The notes under the pieces: generated by a model
The model's input: the letters and a program-made list of their open reading frames with translations, nothing else
Database searches by the model: none
What the model was told of the DNA's origin: nothing
Assembly (NCBI GenBank): GCA_963780805.1
Contig: CAWADP010000009.1
Span: 682,001-746,000 of the forward strand
Source of the DNA: JASHVB01 sp963780805
GTDB taxonomy: Bacteria > Pseudomonadota > Alphaproteobacteria > Acetobacterales > Acetobacteraceae
Reading direction: 5' to 3'
Length of the DNA: 64,000 bases
Position numbers and translations under genes: made by a program
Part shown: piece by piece, positions 9,441 to 18,639 of the stretch
How the letters are laid out: each line of letters starts with the position of its first letter
Position numbering within the stretch: position 1 is the first letter of the stretch

Positions 9441-10178
9441 CTAGCCCTCGCGTTTCCTAAAGGCGGCCTCTCCGGCGTCCGACACCTCAACCCACTCCGG
9501 GTCAGGCGCGGCGCCGGGGACATAATTATCGTGCCAGTTCCACCACTTATACGGCCGGCTTTGGGGGTAGCCCTCCGGCGCGTCCTCCCACGTCTCCTGA
9601 CGCCCGAGCGCTGTCATATCCAGGTAGCTCCAGGTGGTGCCCATCGCCTCATCGCCGCGGCCGTTGATGAAGTAGGTGCGGAACAACTGCTCACCATCGC
9701 GGATGAATGCGTTGTGGCCATGCCACTCGCCGACGCCGAAGTCGGCGTCGAAGCTGTCGGTGATTGTGTACCAGGGCATCTCCCATCCCATCCGCGCCTT
9801 CAGGCGCGCGATGTCGGCCTGCGGCGCGCGCGAGGCGTACACCAGGGTCGTGTCGCGCGCGTTCAGGTGGGCGAGATTCGCGACCTGGTCGGCCCCGAGG
9901 GAACAGCCGACGCAGCCATGCTCGGGCCAGCCGTGCACTCCCGGCTCGAAGTAGGCGCGGTAGACGATGAGCTGACGGCGTCCTTCGAACAGGTCGAGCA
10001 AGCTCGTCTTGCCGGTGGGTCCGTCGAACTCATAGGTCTTCTCGACGGCTAGCCATGGCATCCGCCGTCGCTCGGCGGCGAGCGCGTCACGGGCGCGGGT
10101 CAGGGCCTTCTCCTTGACCAGAAGCTGCTCGCGCGCAGCCTCCCACTCTTGCAGCGATACAATCGGTGGCGTGTTCAT
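9441..10178 (-). CDS. DUF899 family thioredoxin-like protein
   Basis: A 245-aa paralogue of the gene at 8465. It has the same helical N-terminus, RRRMPWLAVEK, a CVGC pair (Cys89, Cys92), ARMGWEMPWYT and a C-terminal RQETWEDAPEGYPQ that closely parallels the other copy. GGGAGG precedes the ATG at 10178. It is the first gene of a leftward pair facing away from nothing obvious except the HxlR-type regulator at 10348-10656, which reads in the same direction and lies upstream. Confidence 0.85.
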   Translation of the reverse strand: MNTPPIVSLQEWEAAREQLLVKEKALTRARDALAAERRRMPWLAVEKTYEFDGPTGKTSLLDLFEGRRQLIVYRAYFEPGVHGWPEHGCVGCSLGADQVANLAHLNARDTTLVYASRAPQADIARLKARMGWEMPWYTITDSFDADFGVGEWHGHNAFIRDGEQLFRTYFINGRGDEAMGTTWSYLDMTALGRQETWEDAPEGYPQSRPYKWWNWHDNYVPGAAPDPEWVEVSDAGEAAFRKREG

Positions 10179-10347
10179 GTCATTGACCTCCCGCACCTTC
10201 TTCTATTGATGGCGTGCCCCAGTCTGCCAATCCATACGTGCCAGGCACAAGTAGGAACAAGTATGTGCCTAAAGGCGACCACGTCGGAACCGACAAGTCT
10301 GGTGCACCAAACAGAAGCCCCTATGCATTCTGCTCGATGCCTGTTTG

Positions 10348-10656
10348 CTATTCCGTTGGGTGTACGTTCGCGCTTACCTCCTTGCGGTAACGTTTTGCCC
10401 AGCGGCACATGCCTCCGAGCGGAGCGACGATTGTCGTTCCCAATCCGGTCAAGGAATACTCAACAGCAACAGTCTTCGATCCCGTCACGCGTCTGGCAAT
10501 CAAACCCGTGGATTGAAGATTGCGAAGAGTTCTGGTGAGCATCCGCTGAGAGGCGCCTCCCAGGTGGCGGCGCAACTCCCCGTGGCGATAAGGCCTTTCG
10601 TTCAGCGCGAACAAGATCTTGGGCGTCCATCTGCCGATAAAGACCAAGGGAGGCAT
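10348..10656 (-). CDS. HxlR family transcriptional regulator
   Basis: A 102-aa winged-helix DNA-binding protein. The sequence GRWTPKILFALNERPYRHGE, then LRRHLGGASQRMLTRTLRNL and a beta-wing matches the HxlR family. It lacks the N-terminal Cys (CPV-type) segment often found before GRW, and an in-frame TAG directly precedes the ATG, so the short N-terminus is either natural or truncated. AAAGGA lies just upstream. Placed 170 bp upstream of two DUF899 genes in the same orientation, it plausibly regulates them, which is inference. Confidence 0.8.
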   Translation of the reverse strand: MPPLVFIGRWTPKILFALNERPYRHGELRRHLGGASQRMLTRTLRNLQSTGLIARRVTGSKTVAVEYSLTGLGTTIVAPLGGMCRWAKRYRKEVSANVHPTE

Positions 10657-11040
10657 TTCCTATCCTTTCGTCTCGTCATAGCCTCGCGATCTGGAAACTC
10701 CGGAGCGAAACAGCCCTTCGAAGTCGCCTCGCACGAATGGTCGTGCGTCACCAGCCAAACTTAGTGGGGGAGATCCCACCTAGGGGAGTGACAAGTGTGG
10801 CGGGATTCATTGTCTGGCCCCGGGTCGCGGCCGGCGCGCGAGCAATACCACCCTCGCCTGTTCAAATTGCTTTACGAATCTGTCTTGTTCCGACCCTGCC
10901 CGATGTGCGGCCTGCACCGCCTTGTGCGGCCGAGGCCTCCCCGCAACAAACAATACCAGCCAATCGGTCGCTGCTTCACGCAACCCTTGCCGCCGCCGCT
11001 TCGTTGATCTCTCTTCGATCTCGCAACCGAGGCCGCACCC
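10657..11040. other. Intergenic region between HxlR gene and ligD
   Basis: About 380 bp between divergent genes. It should hold both promoters, but no sequence-specific site stands out. Confidence 0.4.
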
Positions 11041-13884
11041 ATGGCTCGCACCGCCAGCACCGCCGTCGCGCGGGACACCTCCATCCGCACCTACCGGGCG
11101 AAGCGCGACTTCACCGTCACTGCGGAACCGCCCCCCGGCAAGGCGCGCGCCGCCAAGGACGCGCCGATCTTCGTGGTGCAGAAGCACCAGGCGCATCGTG
11201 CCGGCCTGCACTACGATTTTCGCCTGGAGCACGACGGCGTGATGTGGAGCTGGGCGGTGCGCAGGGGGCCCTCGCTCGATCCCGCCGTGAAGCACATCGC
11301 CGCCCATGTCGAAGACCACCCGCTCGACTACGCCGATTTCCAGGGCACCATCCCGGACGGCCAGTACGGCGCCGGCACGGTGGAAATCTGGGACCGCGGC
11401 ACCTGGGAACCGGTGAACGACGCCGATGCAGGCATGAAGAAGGGCGAGCTCACCTTTATCCTGCACGGCACCCGCCTGAACGGCCGCTTCCACCTGGTGC
11501 GCCTGCGCCCCAAGCCCGGCAGCCGCGGCAAGGCCGACAACTGGCTGTTGTTCAAAGGCCACGACGACGCCGAACGCGCCGGCGCCGACGCCGAGACGAT
11601 CGAGCAAACCACCCCTCCCCCGAAGCTGGCCAAGGCCGACAAGGCGAAGCTGGCGAAATACGGCAAGGTGAAGCGCGATCCCGCCGACGATAAGGACCCG
11701 CCCGCCCCCGGCGCCAAACGCGGCAAGCTGCCGCAGACCCAGGCCCCACAGATCTCTGCGCTGGTCGAAGAGCCGCCAGAAGGCGACGACTGGGTCAGCG
11801 AGATCAAGTTCGACGGCTACCGCTTGCTCGCCTGGAACGACCACGGCAAGGTGCGGCTGGTCACCCGCAATGGCAACGACTGGACCGACCGGCTGCCCGC
11901 CGTCGCCAAGGCGGTGGCGGCGCTGGACGTGGACACCGCTCTGCTGGACGGCGAACTGGTCGCGCTGGACAAGGACGGAATCTCCAGCTTCCCCACGCTG
12001 CAGGCCGCGCTCTCCGCCGGCAGAGACTACACCCTGTTCTTTTACCTGTTCGACCTGCTGCACCTGAACGGTTGGGACCTGCGCCCGTGCGCGCTGGTGG
12101 ATCGCAAGCAGGTGCTCCGAGGCGTGGACACATGGCGCGGCATGCTGCGCTACAGCGACCACTACATTGGCGACGTTGCCGCCATGCGCCGGCAGGTATG
12201 CCAGATGAAGCTGGAAGGTATCATCTGCAAGCAAGCGCAGGCGCCCTATACGTCCGGTCGTCGCCACGGCTGGCTGAAGCTGAAATGCCTGGGCCGCGAG
12301 GAGTTCATCGTGCTCGGCTGGACCCCGCCGCGCGGCAGCCGCACCGGCCTGGGGGCTCTGCACCTCGGCTACTACGATCCGCGGCACCGGCTGCACTATG
12401 CCGGCGGCGTCGGCACCGGCTTCTCGGAAGACGTACTTGCCAGGCTGCGCAAGCGATTGGACGCGCTGGCGGATGACCCCCCGCGCGGACTGCTGGTGGC
12501 GGGCGATCCGCTGGAAAAGACGATCCGCTGGGTGCGTCCAGAGCTGGTGGCCGAAGTGCAGTATGTTTCGTGGTCCGGCGCCGGCCGGGTGCGTCACGCG
12601 GTGTATCTGGGCCTGCGCGAGGACAAGCCTGTGGCGGAGGTCGTCCGCGACGTCGCCAACCCCGAAGCGGAGCACAAGCCCGTGAACCCGACTCAAGCCA
12701 ACGTCCGGAAGGACGATGACGGCGTGGATGGCGGCGGCGACGGTAACGCCTCGGATGACGGTGCCGCCGCGGATGCCGGTGGCAGGCCAAAAAACCCCAG
12801 ACCTGATCAGCGGGCATTCCGCCGCAAGCCCGACCTCGCCGTCCCTCCGAAAGCGGCCCCCCGCTACGCCGCCGCCGCCAAGACCAGTACCGCGATCGTG
12901 ACTGCCCGCAAGCCGAAGCCGCACAATGCGACCTTGGAGGGCATCACCATCACCCACCCCGACCGCGAGCTGTGGCCCGGCATCACCAAACAGCACCTCG
13001 CGGAGTACTGGCAGGCGGTAGCGGAGCATGCGTTGCCCGGCCTCGCGCATCGGCCCCTGGCTGTCGTCCGCTGCCCCGAAGGCATCGCGGGGGAGCATTT
13101 CTTCCAGAAGCACGGCCATGGCCACCTGCCCGACGCGATCCGCACCGGCGAGGCTGGCGGACAGCCCTACCTCGCCATCGACGACATCCACGGCCTGATC
13201 GCCTTGGCGCAGGTCTCGGCGATCGAGCTGCACCCCTGGGGCGCCCCCGAAGCCGACCCGCTGCACCCCGACTTCGTGGTGTTCGACCTCGATCCCGGCG
13301 AGGGCGTGGCCTTCGCTGAAGTCGCCCGCGCCGCGACCGACGTGCGCGACCGGCTGGGGCAGCTCGGGCTGCAATCCTTCTGCCGCACCACCGGCGGCAA
13401 GGGCCTTCACGTCGTTGTGCCGCTGAAGCCGGAGGCGGGCTGGGATGAGGTCAAGCCGTTCTGCCGTGCGTTCGCCGAGACGCTGAGCGAAGAGCAATCC
13501 GACCGCTTCCTCCCCACCGTGAAGAAAATCGACCGCCGCGGCCGCATCCTGCTCGACTGGCTGCGCAATGGGCTGGGCGCGACGGCGGTGGCATCCTTCT
13601 GCCCCCGCGCGCGCGCCGGAGCCACGGTGGCCACACCGCTGGCATGGGACGAGGTGACGCCGGATCTCGACCCGTCACGATTCACCTTGGACACGGTGCC
13701 GGACAGGCTGGCGCGGCAACGCCACGATCCGTGGGAAGGCTTTGCAGCATTGCAGCAAAAACTGCCGGATCTGTCTGCCAAGCCGGCAGAGCGTTCAGTG
13801 CAGCGTCGCACCTCGGACAAGAGCCCGGCTGGCAAGGCTGTGATCGTTTCCGCCCGCAAGCCGAAACGGCGCGCGCAAGTGTGA
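11041..13884 (+). CDS. ligD: Multifunctional DNA ligase D (phosphoesterase-ligase-polymerase)
   Basis: A 947-aa NHEJ ligase with all three modules. The 3'-phosphoesterase domain (about 15-200) contains VQKHQAHRAGLHYDFRLEHD. The ATP-dependent ligase domain (about 230-535) has the adenylated-lysine motif EIKFDGYR with Lys256, and EGIICKQ. The polymerase/primase domain (about 630-920) begins HPDRELWPGITKQHL and has the metal-binding FDLDPG with Asp749 and Asp751. Lys-rich linkers join the domains. In bacteria LigD works with the end-binding protein Ku; the only Ku sequence in this window (18640-19491) is broken. A rho-independent terminator follows at 13971. Confidence 0.93.
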   Translation: MARTASTAVARDTSIRTYRAKRDFTVTAEPPPGKARAAKDAPIFVVQKHQAHRAGLHYDFRLEHDGVMWSWAVRRGPSLDPAVKHIAAHVEDHPLDYADFQGTIPDGQYGAGTVEIWDRGTWEPVNDADAGMKKGELTFILHGTRLNGRFHLVRLRPKPGSRGKADNWLLFKGHDDAERAGADAETIEQTTPPPKLAKADKAKLAKYGKVKRDPADDKDPPAPGAKRGKLPQTQAPQISALVEEPPEGDDWVSEIKFDGYRLLAWNDHGKVRLVTRNGNDWTDRLPAVAKAVAALDVDTALLDGELVALDKDGISSFPTLQAALSAGRDYTLFFYLFDLLHLNGWDLRPCALVDRKQVLRGVDTWRGMLRYSDHYIGDVAAMRRQVCQMKLEGIICKQAQAPYTSGRRHGWLKLKCLGREEFIVLGWTPPRGSRTGLGALHLGYYDPRHRLHYAGGVGTGFSEDVLARLRKRLDALADDPPRGLLVAGDPLEKTIRWVRPELVAEVQYVSWSGAGRVRHAVYLGLREDKPVAEVVRDVANPEAEHKPVNPTQANVRKDDDGVDGGGDGNASDDGAAADAGGRPKNPRPDQRAFRRKPDLAVPPKAAPRYAAAAKTSTAIVTARKPKPHNATLEGITITHPDRELWPGITKQHLAEYWQAVAEHALPGLAHRPLAVVRCPEGIAGEHFFQKHGHGHLPDAIRTGEAGGQPYLAIDDIHGLIALAQVSAIELHPWGAPEADPLHPDFVVFDLDPGEGVAFAEVARAATDVRDRLGQLGLQSFCRTTGGKGLHVVVPLKPEAGWDEVKPFCRAFAETLSEEQSDRFLPTVKKIDRRGRILLDWLRNGLGATAVASFCPRARAGATVATPLAWDEVTPDLDPSRFTLDTVPDRLARQRHDPWEGFAALQQKLPDLSAKPAERSVQRRTSDKSPAGKAVIVSARKPKRRAQV

Positions 13885-13970
13885 GGGTTGATTTCTTCTG
13901 CGGGCACCTAATGTCTGTTGTGCGGCGGGCGGTTTGTCCGTTCGCTGCGTGACGTTTCCCCCCCAAACTT

Positions 13971-13997
13971 GGCGGTGCCTCCGGGCACCGCCTTTTT
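13971..13997 (+). terminator. Rho-independent terminator after ligD
   Basis: A perfect 9-bp stem GGCGGTGCC / GGCACCGCC with a TCCG loop is followed by TTTTT. It lies 87 bp after the ligD stop codon and in the right direction. Confidence 0.9.
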
Positions 13998-14040
13998 GTT
14001 TCTCACGCCTCTGTCAGTGCGGAGCTGCTCAACCTGATTT

Positions 14041-14400
14041 CGTCAGCCCGGTTCAAACGACCGGGCGAGCGATCATCAGGAGCCAGGGCGCATCGACGCG
14101 GTACCGGCTGTGCCGATGCACACCAACTCGCCGTGCCCGATGCGCGCGCCAGGCACCGCCACCGGCATCATGGCGCACGAGATCGCCATACACGAGTTGA
14201 CGGAAGCGCGGGGCATGGGCCCGCGCGAATTGCGGTTTGGCAACTACGCCGATCGCGACCGGGACATGCCGTGGTCCCGCAAGGTACTGCGCGCCTGCTA
14301 CCAAATGGCGGCGGAGCGTTTCGGCTGGGCGCGGCGCTCGCCGAAGTTCGGGTCCACGGCGAGAGCTTGGCCGGTTGGGGTATGGCGACGCCTATTCCGT
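14041..14400 (+). pseudogene. Remnant of xanthine dehydrogenase/aldehyde oxidase molybdenum subunit
   Basis: In the + strand, from about 14101, the frame reads SPCPMRAPGTATGIMAHEIA, then GPRELRFGNYADRD and RACYQMAAERFGWARR. This follows the molybdopterin-binding subunit of the YagR/PaoC family (MRAPG...ELR..NYA...S..LRECY..GAERFGW). Near 14345 the frame shifts and HGESLAGWGMATPIP continues the family sequence in another frame. The rest is missing; an oppositely oriented esterase gene begins there. It is a fragment of roughly 100 codons of a 700+ residue protein. Confidence 0.75.
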
Positions 14401-15351
14401 CACGCGCCGCAGGAACGCGTCCATCGTCACTGCCGCACGATCCGCAACGGCATTGGGAAACAGCGTGAAGCCGTGCGCTCCGCCTGGATAGATGGCGAGT
14501 TCCGCGTCGTTTCCCGCTGCCATCCAGCGTGCGTGCATGAACAACGAGTTGTCCAGCAATGCATCGGCGGTACCGACGGAGAACAGGGCGGGAGGCAGGT
14601 TGTGAAGCCGCGCGTAGAGCGGCGAGATGTCCGGGTCGCGCCGGTCCGGTTCGGAGGGAAGGAACGCGTTGGCGAACTGAATGATGTCCATCGTACGCAG
14701 CACCAGGCGTTCGTTGCCGAAGGCACGCTGGCTCGGTGTCATGGTCATGTCGTAGGCGCCGTACACCAGGTTGGCACCGCGGAACCCGGTATAGCCATGG
14801 CGGTCGCGCATGCGCAGCAGAGTTACCGCCGCGAGATGGCCGCCGGCCGATTCGCCGCCAATCGTCAGCGCGTCGGTGCCGAACTCCGCTTTGGCATGGC
14901 GCGTCAGCCACACCGCGGCAGACTCGCAATCGTCGGGGCCGGCGGGATACGGGTGCTCTGGTGCCAAGCGGTATTCGACGCTGACCACGGCCAGCCCGGC
15001 GTTGTCGGCGATGCGTTCCAGCATCGGATCCTGCAGGTCGGCGCCGCCGAGCACCCAGCCGCCGCCGTGGATGTGCAGATAGACGCCGCGCGGATTGGCT
15101 GGGGCGATGATGCGCAGGGGAATCTCGTTGCCGTCCTTGCCGGAGATCATCCGCGTACGGGCGCGGTTCGACATGACGGGCGGTGGGAAGGGGCCGTCGC
15201 CGCGGCGACGGGCGGCGCGTGTGGCTGCGGCGCCGGCCACCCACCAATCCGGTGTGCCGGTCAGCACTTTTACCATGGCCTCGTTCAACGCGCGCGTTTC
15301 GCGCGACACGGCATCGGGGCGGAACCAGGCGGGATCGAGCGTGCTGACCAT
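14392..15351 (-). CDS. Alpha/beta hydrolase (HSL-type esterase)
   Basis: A 319-aa enzyme of the hormone-sensitive-lipase-like esterase group. It has HIHGGGWVLGG (oxyanion hole, HGGG 95-98), SVEYRLAPEHPYPA, and the nucleophile motif GESAGG with Ser168. It also has the acid/histidine region SVGTADALLDNS and YPGGAHGF near the C-terminus. It would hydrolyse short acyl esters. AGGAGA precedes the ATG at 15351. Its 3' end overlaps the xanthine-dehydrogenase remnant by a few bases. It is followed on the upstream side by a palindromic repeat. Confidence 0.88.
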   Translation of the reverse strand: MVSTLDPAWFRPDAVSRETRALNEAMVKVLTGTPDWWVAGAAATRAARRRGDGPFPPPVMSNRARTRMISGKDGNEIPLRIIAPANPRGVYLHIHGGGWVLGGADLQDPMLERIADNAGLAVVSVEYRLAPEHPYPAGPDDCESAAVWLTRHAKAEFGTDALTIGGESAGGHLAAVTLLRMRDRHGYTGFRGANLVYGAYDMTMTPSQRAFGNERLVLRTMDIIQFANAFLPSEPDRRDPDISPLYARLHNLPPALFSVGTADALLDNSLFMHARWMAAGNDAELAIYPGGAHGFTLFPNAVADRAAVTMDAFLRRVTE

Positions 15352-15401
15352 GGTCGTGTCTCCTGTGGCGTAGTGGGGCGGGCTACATAAAAAATATAGG
15401 C

Positions 15402-15464
15402 AATTTCCATCACGAAGACACAAAGGTGTGAAGAAGTCCCTGTTCGTGTCTTCGTGGTGGAAAT
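15402..15464. repeat. Palindromic dispersed repeat (copy 2)
   Basis: Arms AATTTCCATCACGAAGACA (15402-15420) and TGTCTTCGTGGTGGAAAT (about 15446-15463) pair with one mismatch. It is related to the palindrome at 8281-8348, with a shorter loop. Confidence 0.65.
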
Positions 15465-16032
15465 CGCTTAGATGACCAGTTCAGGCAGCGCGCAGCGTGA
15501 ACTCCACGTGGATCGCGTCATAGGTTGACCGGTCGCGGCAGATCCCATGGCAGCAGTTCCGCAAATGCCGTTTCGGATATAGCCACGCGGCGTTCGAACA
15601 GGAGCGTGGTTCATTGTTCGTGATCTTACCAACACCGTTCTTGGTATCAAGCTGCGGCCAGGAAGCGCCAGCGCCGCGTCTCCGGCTAGTGCGAGGGGGT
15701 AGCTGGCGATCAGATCCGAATGACGGGGTGCGGAAGGAGATGGTGTTACCCGTCCTGCTGCGCCCGGTTTGACATCATCGGCGGCCAGAGTATCAGCAAT
15801 CCGGCGTGCTGATCGACCCCGGCACGAAGGCCGCAGTGGTGGAGAAATCCAGGCCCGTGATGCAGTTTCGACAGTCAGCCGATCAACCTCGGCCGCCGAG
15901 AACGCGCGCGGCGGTGTGTGCGCGACCGCAGGGACGCGGTGGACGGGAGGCCGTCCAAAACGTACGAGCCGCCCGGCACAGCGGCCAACCTGATGCTGGC
16001 CATCGCCGATCCGACCACGCCGGCCTTCGCCG
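15465..16032. other. Gene-poor region with possible insertion-sequence remnant
   Basis: No convincing gene. On the minus strand, around 15540-15600, a short frame reads RVAISETAFAELLPWDLP before a stop. This weakly recalls the C-terminus of IS66 TnpC proteins (compare VHELLPWNLT in the element at 48.5 kb), so it may be an old IS66 end. The 15700-16030 part is GC-rich and unassigned. Confidence 0.3.
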
Positions 16033-16524
16033 ATGAGCCAGCGCAAGCCGAGACGGCTGCATGACGCAGCCCCCATCATCGCGGAGTTTCCCCCCGACGC
16101 GCCGGCATCGGGCCAGGCGCTTGGCGATCCCGACCACGACCTGATCGCCGCCGCGCATGACGTGCTGGCGCGACATTACAAGCCGTTCTGGCACACCGTC
16201 GCCGCCGCCGTCCGCGGGCGCGACGGACGCGTTTGGACTGGCCTGCATATCGGCACCACGGTCGGCCGGCTTTCGGTGTGTGCCGAGGCGGTGGCGTTCG
16301 GTCGCGCCTTGTTGGAAGGCGACGGCAGCATCGCAACAGCCGTGGCAGTGCGCCACCCGAAGCCGGACGAGCTGGACCGGGAGCTGGCCGTCGTGCCGCC
16401 CTGCGGGGCCTGCCGGGAGATGATCCTCGACCATTGCCCGGATGCGCTCGTGATCGTGAAGGAAGACGGCATGCTGGTGAAACGGCCGGTTCGCCTGCTT
16501 TTGCCGGCACCCTATCGGCGGTGA
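16033..16524 (+). CDS. Cytidine deaminase-like zinc enzyme
   Basis: A 163-aa protein with the zinc-dependent deaminase signature. The first zinc ligand and proton-shuttle Glu lie in CAEAVAFG (Cys83, Glu85), and the second pair of ligands in PPCGACREMI (Cys124, Cys127). The Cys-Ala-Glu form and small size resemble cytidine and blasticidin-S deaminases. The ~30-residue N-terminal extension is unusual for short cytidine deaminases. The substrate is uncertain. The next gene starts 3 bases downstream, so they are likely co-transcribed. Confidence 0.8.
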   Translation: MSQRKPRRLHDAAPIIAEFPPDAPASGQALGDPDHDLIAAAHDVLARHYKPFWHTVAAAVRGRDGRVWTGLHIGTTVGRLSVCAEAVAFGRALLEGDGSIATAVAVRHPKPDELDRELAVVPPCGACREMILDHCPDALVIVKEDGMLVKRPVRLLLPAPYRR

Positions 16525-16527
16525 GCG

Positions 16528-17223
16528 ATGCCGCCCTCGCATGGCCAAAGATGGCCTTCCAGTCGGGCATTTCTCGGAGCCGTGTCTGCGGCTGTGCTGT
16601 TGGGAGGCGCCGCGCTCGTCGTGCTGTGGGTGAAGGAACGCCGACCGGCCGAGGATCTGCGCGTCTCGTTTCATATCCCGATCGCCAACCCGAGCAATCC
16701 CGCCATTGGCTACCGGCTGCAGAACCGGGGCCGTCGGCCGGCGGTGGTGCGGGGCGTTGGATTGCTGGAAATCGCCGGCAATCCGGCTATCATCAATGAC
16801 AGTGACAACATCGACCTGTGCGACAAGGTGGACGCCAAGACACTGAGGCCGCCAAGCCAGATCACACCGCAAGGTGTCGAGATCAACGCCGCGGACCAGA
16901 AGCGCGAAGAATACGCGCCAATATCCATCTCGGTGGCCGGCAAATCCTGGACTTCGGACAGTCCGATCGAGATAGCCGGCGGGCAATCGGTGTCAGTGTC
17001 CGCCACCTTCAAAACGGACCCGCAGCAGGCACAGGGCCAGGGCAATCAGGTGTTCTGTCCGGTCGTGTGGCTTGACCGCGAGGCGCCGGGCAGTGGCGTC
17101 GCCGTCTGCCAGGGATTTGCCATGGCGATGAACAATGGCGGCGTGTCGAATACGATCGTGGCGCGACAGTTCCAAATACATTCAGCGTCGCCGGTCGCTT
17201 CCTGCCCGGTCGTGCCGCAATGA
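16528..17223 (+). CDS. Single-pass membrane-anchored hypothetical protein
   Basis: A 231-aa protein with one hydrophobic segment near residues 15-35 (AFLGAVSAAVLLGGAALVVL), followed by a soluble, mostly beta-type domain. Four Cys lie in the outer domain (in DLCDK, FCPVV, AVCQGF, SCPVV), suggesting disulfides if it is periplasmic. No family recognised. It begins 3 bases after the deaminase-like gene and is followed by dispersed repeats. Confidence 0.6.
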   Translation: MPPSHGQRWPSSRAFLGAVSAAVLLGGAALVVLWVKERRPAEDLRVSFHIPIANPSNPAIGYRLQNRGRRPAVVRGVGLLEIAGNPAIINDSDNIDLCDKVDAKTLRPPSQITPQGVEINAADQKREEYAPISISVAGKSWTSDSPIEIAGGQSVSVSATFKTDPQQAQGQGNQVFCPVVWLDREAPGSGVAVCQGFAMAMNNGGVSNTIVARQFQIHSASPVASCPVVPQ

Positions 17224-17284
17224 CGAATCAAGCCGCGACGACGACCGCGCCGGTTTAGTGCGTTTCCACCATGACTGGAATCAT

Positions 17285-17572
17285 CGAGTCCCTGTCATCG
17301 CGAGCGAAGCGACCGAGGTAATCCGCCACATGCGTGACGAGGCGAGGCTCATCACGCGGGAGATTGCGTCATCGGGACCTGAAAGTTCTTCCCCTGGGCC
17401 GATTTTTGGACGCGAAACCGTCGTGCTACATATAAGTCCGAACGCGAGCATCCGTCCTCCCCTAACGCGGTCACAGGCCTCGAGAACAAGGCCAAAAACC
17501 ATGCTCCGAATGGGCGATTCCGGGCTGGGGAAAAACTGTCGGGCCCATCGCTTTGCTCCTCGCAATGACCGG
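17285..17572. repeat. Dispersed REP-like repeats
   Basis: CTGTCATCGCGAGCGAAGCG (from 17291), GGGAGATTGCGTCATC (about 17359) and TTTGCTCCTCGCAATGACC (about 17551) are parts of one repeat family in both orientations. The family is also seen at 2391-2431. They fill the 390-bp gap between convergent genes. No gene is seen here. Confidence 0.55.
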
Positions 17573-17610
17573 GGAGACCGGCCAGCTTTTCCGATCGGAC
17601 CGAAAGCTCG

Positions 17611-18537
17611 TTACGGCAGCCGCTCGAACCGCTCGCCCAGCAGTGCGAAGAATCCGTCATCATCCAGCGTCTCCAGCACCGCCGCGTTTTGCGGCTCGCC
17701 GCTGCGGTTCCAGCGGTCGATCACCGTGCGGCCTCGGCTGGGGCCCGGCCCCAGATCCATGCGCACGTTCACCTCGCGCGTAACAAACAGCTCTGGGCGG
17801 ATCAGCCAGGCGATGGGGCAGGGGTCATGCAGCGGTGCGCCGCCACCGTGGCCACGCTCGTGCGAGATCGGCACGCTTGCCTGGATGTCGCAAGCCGCTT
17901 GCAGGCAGCGCCTGTGCCCCAGCGCCCGCCACGCCGCGATGCGTTCCTTCGTCGCCTGCGCCTGCGCTGTCAGTTCCAGCGTCGCGAACACGACCGGGCG
18001 GCCGGCGGCCAGCAGCACGGTCAGTGCCTCGGGGTCGTTCAGTGCGTTGAATTCCGCGGCGGGGGTGGCGTTGCCCTCGCCCCAGGCGCCGCTCATCAGC
18101 ACGATCTGCTGCACGTTCGCGACCAGCGTCGGTTCCGTCATCAGCGCCAGCGCCAGATTGGTGACGGGGCCGATGCCCACCAGTGTTACCGGCCGCGACG
18201 ACTCCCGCAGGATGCGGCGAATCGCGTCGGCCGCCACGCCAGGCGCCGGCGCCCCGCCTTGCGGGAGCGCGATGCCGCCCAATCCGTCCGCGCCGTGCAC
18301 CCTCGGCGCGTTGACGAAGGCCCCGAGCAGAGGACGGTCGGCGCCAGCATAAACCGGCACGGCTGACCCCGCGAGCGCGGTCAGTGCCAGCGTGTTAGCC
18401 AGCGTGGAGTCCAGCCCGACATTGCCGCCGACGGCGGTGACCGCCAGCACATCGAGTTCAGGCGACGCCAGCGCCAGGAACAATGCCAGCGCGTCGTCGG
18501 TGCCGGGGTCGCAATCGAGGATGACGGGGATTGGCAC
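17611..18537 (-). CDS. Inosine/uridine-preferring nucleoside hydrolase
   Basis: A 308-aa enzyme that would cleave ribonucleosides to base and ribose. The N-terminal calcium-binding signature ILDCDPGTDDALAL is present, with further motifs AVTAVGGNVGL, VHGADGLGG, LVGIGPVTNLALAL and NDPEA. The start is taken as a GTG at 18537, preceded by AGGAAA, because it places the DCDPG motif 7 residues from the N-terminus as in the family. Longer in-frame extension upstream looks non-coding. It diverges from the broken ku gene. Confidence 0.88.
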   Translation of the reverse strand: MPIPVILDCDPGTDDALALFLALASPELDVLAVTAVGGNVGLDSTLANTLALTALAGSAVPVYAGADRPLLGAFVNAPRVHGADGLGGIALPQGGAPAPGVAADAIRRILRESSRPVTLVGIGPVTNLALALMTEPTLVANVQQIVLMSGAWGEGNATPAAEFNALNDPEALTVLLAAGRPVVFATLELTAQAQATKERIAAWRALGHRRCLQAACDIQASVPISHERGHGGGAPLHDPCPIAWLIRPELFVTREVNVRMDLGPGPSRGRTVIDRWNRSGEPQNAAVLETLDDDGFFALLGERFERLP

Positions 18538-18639
18538 AGCGGTTTCCTGGCGACGATAGTACCACCTGGAGGCAAGCCAGGACTTCGCGATCAGTCGCCG
18601 CCACCGAATTCGCATGGTTAGCTCGTTCTGTCTATCAGG

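Noticed and set aside
9241..9444. Plus-strand frame with poly-Tyr from the TAT/TTA repeat
   Set aside because: Low-complexity start and no ribosome-binding site; better explained by the minus-strand remnant and the microsatellite.
10807..13497. Very long minus-strand open frame opposite ligD
   Set aside because: It is the shadow of ligD in GC-rich DNA; it is low-complexity, Gly/Ala/His-rich and lacks any family motif.
14041..14060. tRNA-like GGTTCAAACGACC
   Set aside because: No acceptor, D or anticodon stem can be built around it, and the frame belongs to the xanthine dehydrogenase remnant.
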